A stretch of 8,297 nt of DNA from Desulfurivibrio alkaliphilus (GTDB lineage: Bacteria > Desulfobacterota > Desulfobulbia > Desulfobulbales > Desulfurivibrionaceae), in NCBI GenBank assembly GCA_011048585.1, contig DSDS01000003.1, positions 1 to 8,297 on the forward strand, written 5' to 3'. Below the pieces are notes generated by a model. It did no database searches. It had not been told where the DNA came from and saw nothing but the letters and a program-made list of their open reading frames with translations. A program made the translations under genes and the position numbers. The first letter of the stretch is position 1, and each line of letters begins with the position of its first letter. Shown here piece after piece: positions 7,420 to 8,297 of this stretch.

Positions 7420-8297
7420 ATTGAGGCGGTGTGGTTGCTGATCCCCTTTTTGATTACTTCCTTGTTGTAGGCGGCGATCACATCCCGGCGTTTGAGTATC
7501 CCCAACACCCAGCGGTTGTCGGTGGCCTCCACCACCGGAATCTCCTCCAAGCCCTTGACGTCGAAGAGGGTCATGGCGGTATAGAGGTTGTCGTCGGGGG
7601 TCAGTACCGCCACCTGGCGAGTGCAGATATCGCCCACCCGTGAGTTGAGGAGGAGCTGGCGATCGTGGAGGATGCTTTTGACATCCTGCATGGAGACGAT
7701 ACCGGTCATCCGGCCGGTATCGTCGATTACCGGAAAATAGAAGCCATCTTTGGCCATGCTGAAGATCTGCAGTAACTGCTCGGCGTTGGCCCGTTCACTG
7801 ATAAAATCCACATCCTCATTAACCACCCTCCCCACTTTTATCGACTTCATCACCGCGGTTTCCCGCCCTTCATGGATATCGATTCCCGCTCGACCCAGGT
7901 CTACGGTATCGATCGATTCCGGATTGATTTTCCTGGCCACCATGGTGCCGATCATGCTGCAGACCATGATTGGGATGGTGATCGCGTAGTTACCGGTCAT
8001 CTCGAAAAGCAGAAAGATGGCGGTGAGGGGAGCATGGGTGGTGGCGGCCAGAAAGGCCCCGATCCCCACCGCGGCATAGGCTCCGGAATTGGCGGTGTAT
8101 TGAGGCAGTAGCTGGTTGGCGACGGCTCCGAAGGCCCCGCCGGTGACCGCGCCGATGAACAGGGCCGGAGCAAAAACCCCCCCGGCCCCCCCCGAGCCCA
8201 GGGTCAGGGCGGTGGCCGCAATCTTGAACAGGACCAGAACCAGCATTATCCAGAGAACTCCATTCCCGGTCAGCACCTCTCCAATATAGTGATAGCC
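7404..8297 (-). CDS. ClC-type chloride channel/transporter with C-terminal CBS pair (5' end missing)
   Basis: The reading frame is open up to the window edge, so only the C-terminal 297 residues are present; a GTG at 8276 is not the start, because the preceding residues (GYHYIGEV) continue the family. Visible parts: a hydrophobic segment ending in the ClC anion-site signature GVFAP (40-44) within a Gly-rich stretch, then HAPLTAIFLLFEMTG (88-102) and IPIMVCSMIGTMVA (108-121), the last membrane helices. Two cytoplasmic CBS domains follow, about 154-212 (VGRVVNEDV to SIL) and 220-280 (VGDICTRQV to NKEV); such pairs often bind adenine nucleotides. At PESIDTVDL (126-134) an Asp stands where ClC-CBS proteins normally have the chloride-coordinating Tyr. 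The selectivity GSGIP and gating-Glu motifs are outside the window, so channel versus proton antiporter cannot be judged. It is convergent with the LCIB-like gene, with 33 bp between stops. Confidence 0.93.
   Translation of the reverse strand, partial: GYHYIGEVLTGNGVLWIMLVLVLFKIAATALTLGSGGAGGVFAPALFIGAVTGGAFGAVANQLLPQYTANSGAYAAVGIGAFLAATTHAPLTAIFLLFEMTGNYAITIPIMVCSMIGTMVARKINPESIDTVDLGRAGIDIHEGRETAVMKSIKVGRVVNEDVDFISERANAEQLLQIFSMAKDGFYFPVIDDTGRMTGIVSMQDVKSILHDRQLLLNSRVGDICTRQVAVLTPDDNLYTAMTLFDVKGLEEIPVVEATDNRWVLGILKRRDVIAAYNKEVIKKGISNHTASIRLQP

Overview
The window looks like a stretch of GC-rich Gram-negative chromosome. The ClpS/ClpA pair is typical of proteobacteria and their relatives. 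The GC-rich codon use, and my general impression of the proteins, would fit a deltaproteobacterium (Desulfobacterota), but that assignment is inference. There are no rRNA or tRNA genes, and I see no CRISPR array, prophage or insertion sequence.

Layout, left to right. Bases 1-231 are non-coding: two short GC hairpins, one copy of a 41-bp repeat (83-123), and a clean intrinsic terminator for clpA (124-157). clpA (232-2505, minus) encodes the ClpAP unfoldase. A 408-bp gap follows (2506-2913). It holds a clpA promoter-like module, a leader hairpin, a row of palindromes, the second and inverted copy of the 41-bp repeat (2758-2798), and a possible 41-codon ORF that overlaps the clpS stop. clpS (2914-3231, minus) encodes the N-degron adaptor, and holA (3343-4725, minus) encodes DNA polymerase III delta. 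A 183-bp divergent promoter region separates holA from two plus-strand genes: an extended-SDR/epimerase-like protein (4909-6087) and a 394-aa protein that I read as an LCIB-type (limiting-CO2-inducible B/C) beta-carbonic-anhydrase-like protein (6186-7370). A convergent ClC chloride channel/transporter gene with a C-terminal CBS pair (7404-8297, minus) runs off the right edge, so its 5' part is missing.

How the genes work together. ClpS and ClpA act in one pathway: ClpS recognises N-degron substrates and delivers them to ClpA, which unfolds them for ClpP; clpP is not in this window. The two genes are not tightly joined here. Each has its own very similar promoter-like module, which suggests parallel control from two promoters. 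holA is housekeeping replication machinery. The SDR and LCIB-like genes may form a small transcription unit with an unknown shared role; inorganic-carbon handling is possible for the second.

The least explained features are the perfect 41-bp inverted repeat flanking clpA, the duplicated clpS/clpA promoter module, the LCIB-like protein with its unassigned C-terminal half, and a Tyr-to-Asp change at the usual chloride-coordinating position of the ClC protein. I did not find anything that clearly amounts to a new multi-gene system.
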